In this document: positions 5,462-5,886 of the stretch, in pieces
Position numbering within the stretch: the first letter of the stretch is position 1
Layout of the letters: each line of letters opens with the position of its first letter
Assembly: GCA_019115685.1 (NCBI GenBank)
Contig: DXDC01000312.1
Coordinates: forward strand, 1 to 5,886
DNA from: Candidatus Agrococcus pullicola
GTDB taxonomy: Bacteria > Actinomycetota > Actinomycetes > Actinomycetales > Microbacteriaceae
DNA: 5,886 nucleotides
Direction: 5' to 3'
Position numbers and translations under genes: made by a program
Notes under the pieces: model-generated
The model's input: only the letters and a program-made list of their open reading frames with translations
What the model was told of the DNA's origin: nothing
The model's database searches: none

Positions 5462-5886
5462 GTGAATTCGACTTTTCCCAGAGTCAGGCGGACCCAGGCC
5501 GGCTACAACATCGAACAGGTCGAGGACTTCCTCGAGGAGGCCAGACGAGCCTACGGTTCGGACGTGCAAAAGGTCACGGGCATCGACGCCCAGTCCATCC
5601 GGCGAGTGAGTTTCGAGATGACCAAGGGCGGTTACTCTCCCGAGCATGTAGACAATGCGCTCGACCGCCTTGAAGATGCCTTCGCCAAGCGCGAGCGTGA
5701 GCGTGCGATTGGCGAAGAGGGCGAGGAAGACTACTTCGGGCGTATCCAGGCCGAAGCCGTCGCAGTGCTCGAACAGCTTTCGAAGCCCAACGAGGAGCGG
5801 TTCACGCGGCTGGGCCCGTTCAGGAAGGGATACCGGGTCGAGCAGGTCGACGAGTTCGCCGAAGCCATCGTCTCCTACCTCAACGA
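5462..5886 (+). CDS. DivIVA-domain repeat protein, N-terminal part (3' end outside window)
   Basis: The open frame from GTG 5462 runs off the right edge, giving 141 residues without a stop. An in-frame TGA at 5450-5452 leaves this GTG as the earliest start. Three copies of a DivIVA-type motif (GY, four residues, V-D/E, then a helix) are visible: GYNIEQVEDFLEEA (14-27), GYSPEHVDNALDRL (57-70) and GYRVEQVDEFAEAI (123-136). In DivIVA itself this motif occurs once, at the membrane-binding N-terminus, and precedes a long coiled coil. Here it recurs, as in the actinobacterial DivIVA-repeat family (TIGR03543, as I recall). A highly charged linker (76-90: KRERERAIGEEGEED) separates copies two and three. 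A role at curved or polar membranes in growth or division is inferred from the domain only. It lies 69 bases after cdsA, same strand. No Shine-Dalgarno is visible. Confidence 0.85.
   Translation, partial: MNSTFPRVRRTQAGYNIEQVEDFLEEARRAYGSDVQKVTGIDAQSIRRVSFEMTKGGYSPEHVDNALDRLEDAFAKRERERAIGEEGEEDYFGRIQAEAVAVLEQLSKPNEERFTRLGPFRKGYRVEQVDEFAEAIVSYLN

Overview
The window is a stretch of high-GC actinobacterial chromosome carrying a conserved housekeeping block: xerC (C-terminal part), then a secreted M23-family protein on the opposite strand, then rpsB, tsf, pyrH, frr, cdsA and the start of a DivIVA-repeat gene. This gene order, the acidic tail on ribosomal protein S2, the 'CLHFG' version of the M23 fold, the GTG starts and the DivIVA-domain gene after cdsA all fit Actinomycetota. 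Order Micrococcales, and probably family Microbacteriaceae, is my best inference; genus cannot be told from the sequence alone.

Layout. Bases 1-533 hold the catalytic half of a Xer-type tyrosine recombinase with all six catalytic residues. A secreted M23-like protein runs leftwards (999 to 388), and its last 49 codons are antisense to the 3' end of xerC. Between its start and rpsB lie 266 bases (1000-1265) that carry a probable rpsB promoter and an unusually well-ordered RNA leader: a GNRA-capped hairpin, a nested two-helix element and a third hairpin, just before the rpsB ribosome binding site. rpsB and tsf follow as a pair and end at a perfect 12-bp rho-independent terminator. pyrH, frr and cdsA then form a tight group with gaps of 25 and 14 bases. 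A partial DivIVA-repeat gene runs off the right edge, apparently with its own promoter and little or no 5' leader.

Functionally, rpsB and tsf supply ribosomal protein S2 and elongation factor Ts. pyrH makes UDP, and frr recycles ribosomes after termination. cdsA makes CDP-diacylglycerol for phospholipids, and the DivIVA-like protein probably belongs to the polar growth or division machinery. XerC resolves chromosome dimers. I see no insertion sequence, CRISPR array, tRNA, defence gene or toxin-antitoxin pair. This is core genome rather than an accessory region, and I do not find a wholly new multi-gene system. The most interesting signals are the structured rpsB leader with a possible loop-to-Shine-Dalgarno pairing, and the antisense read-through end of the M23 gene.
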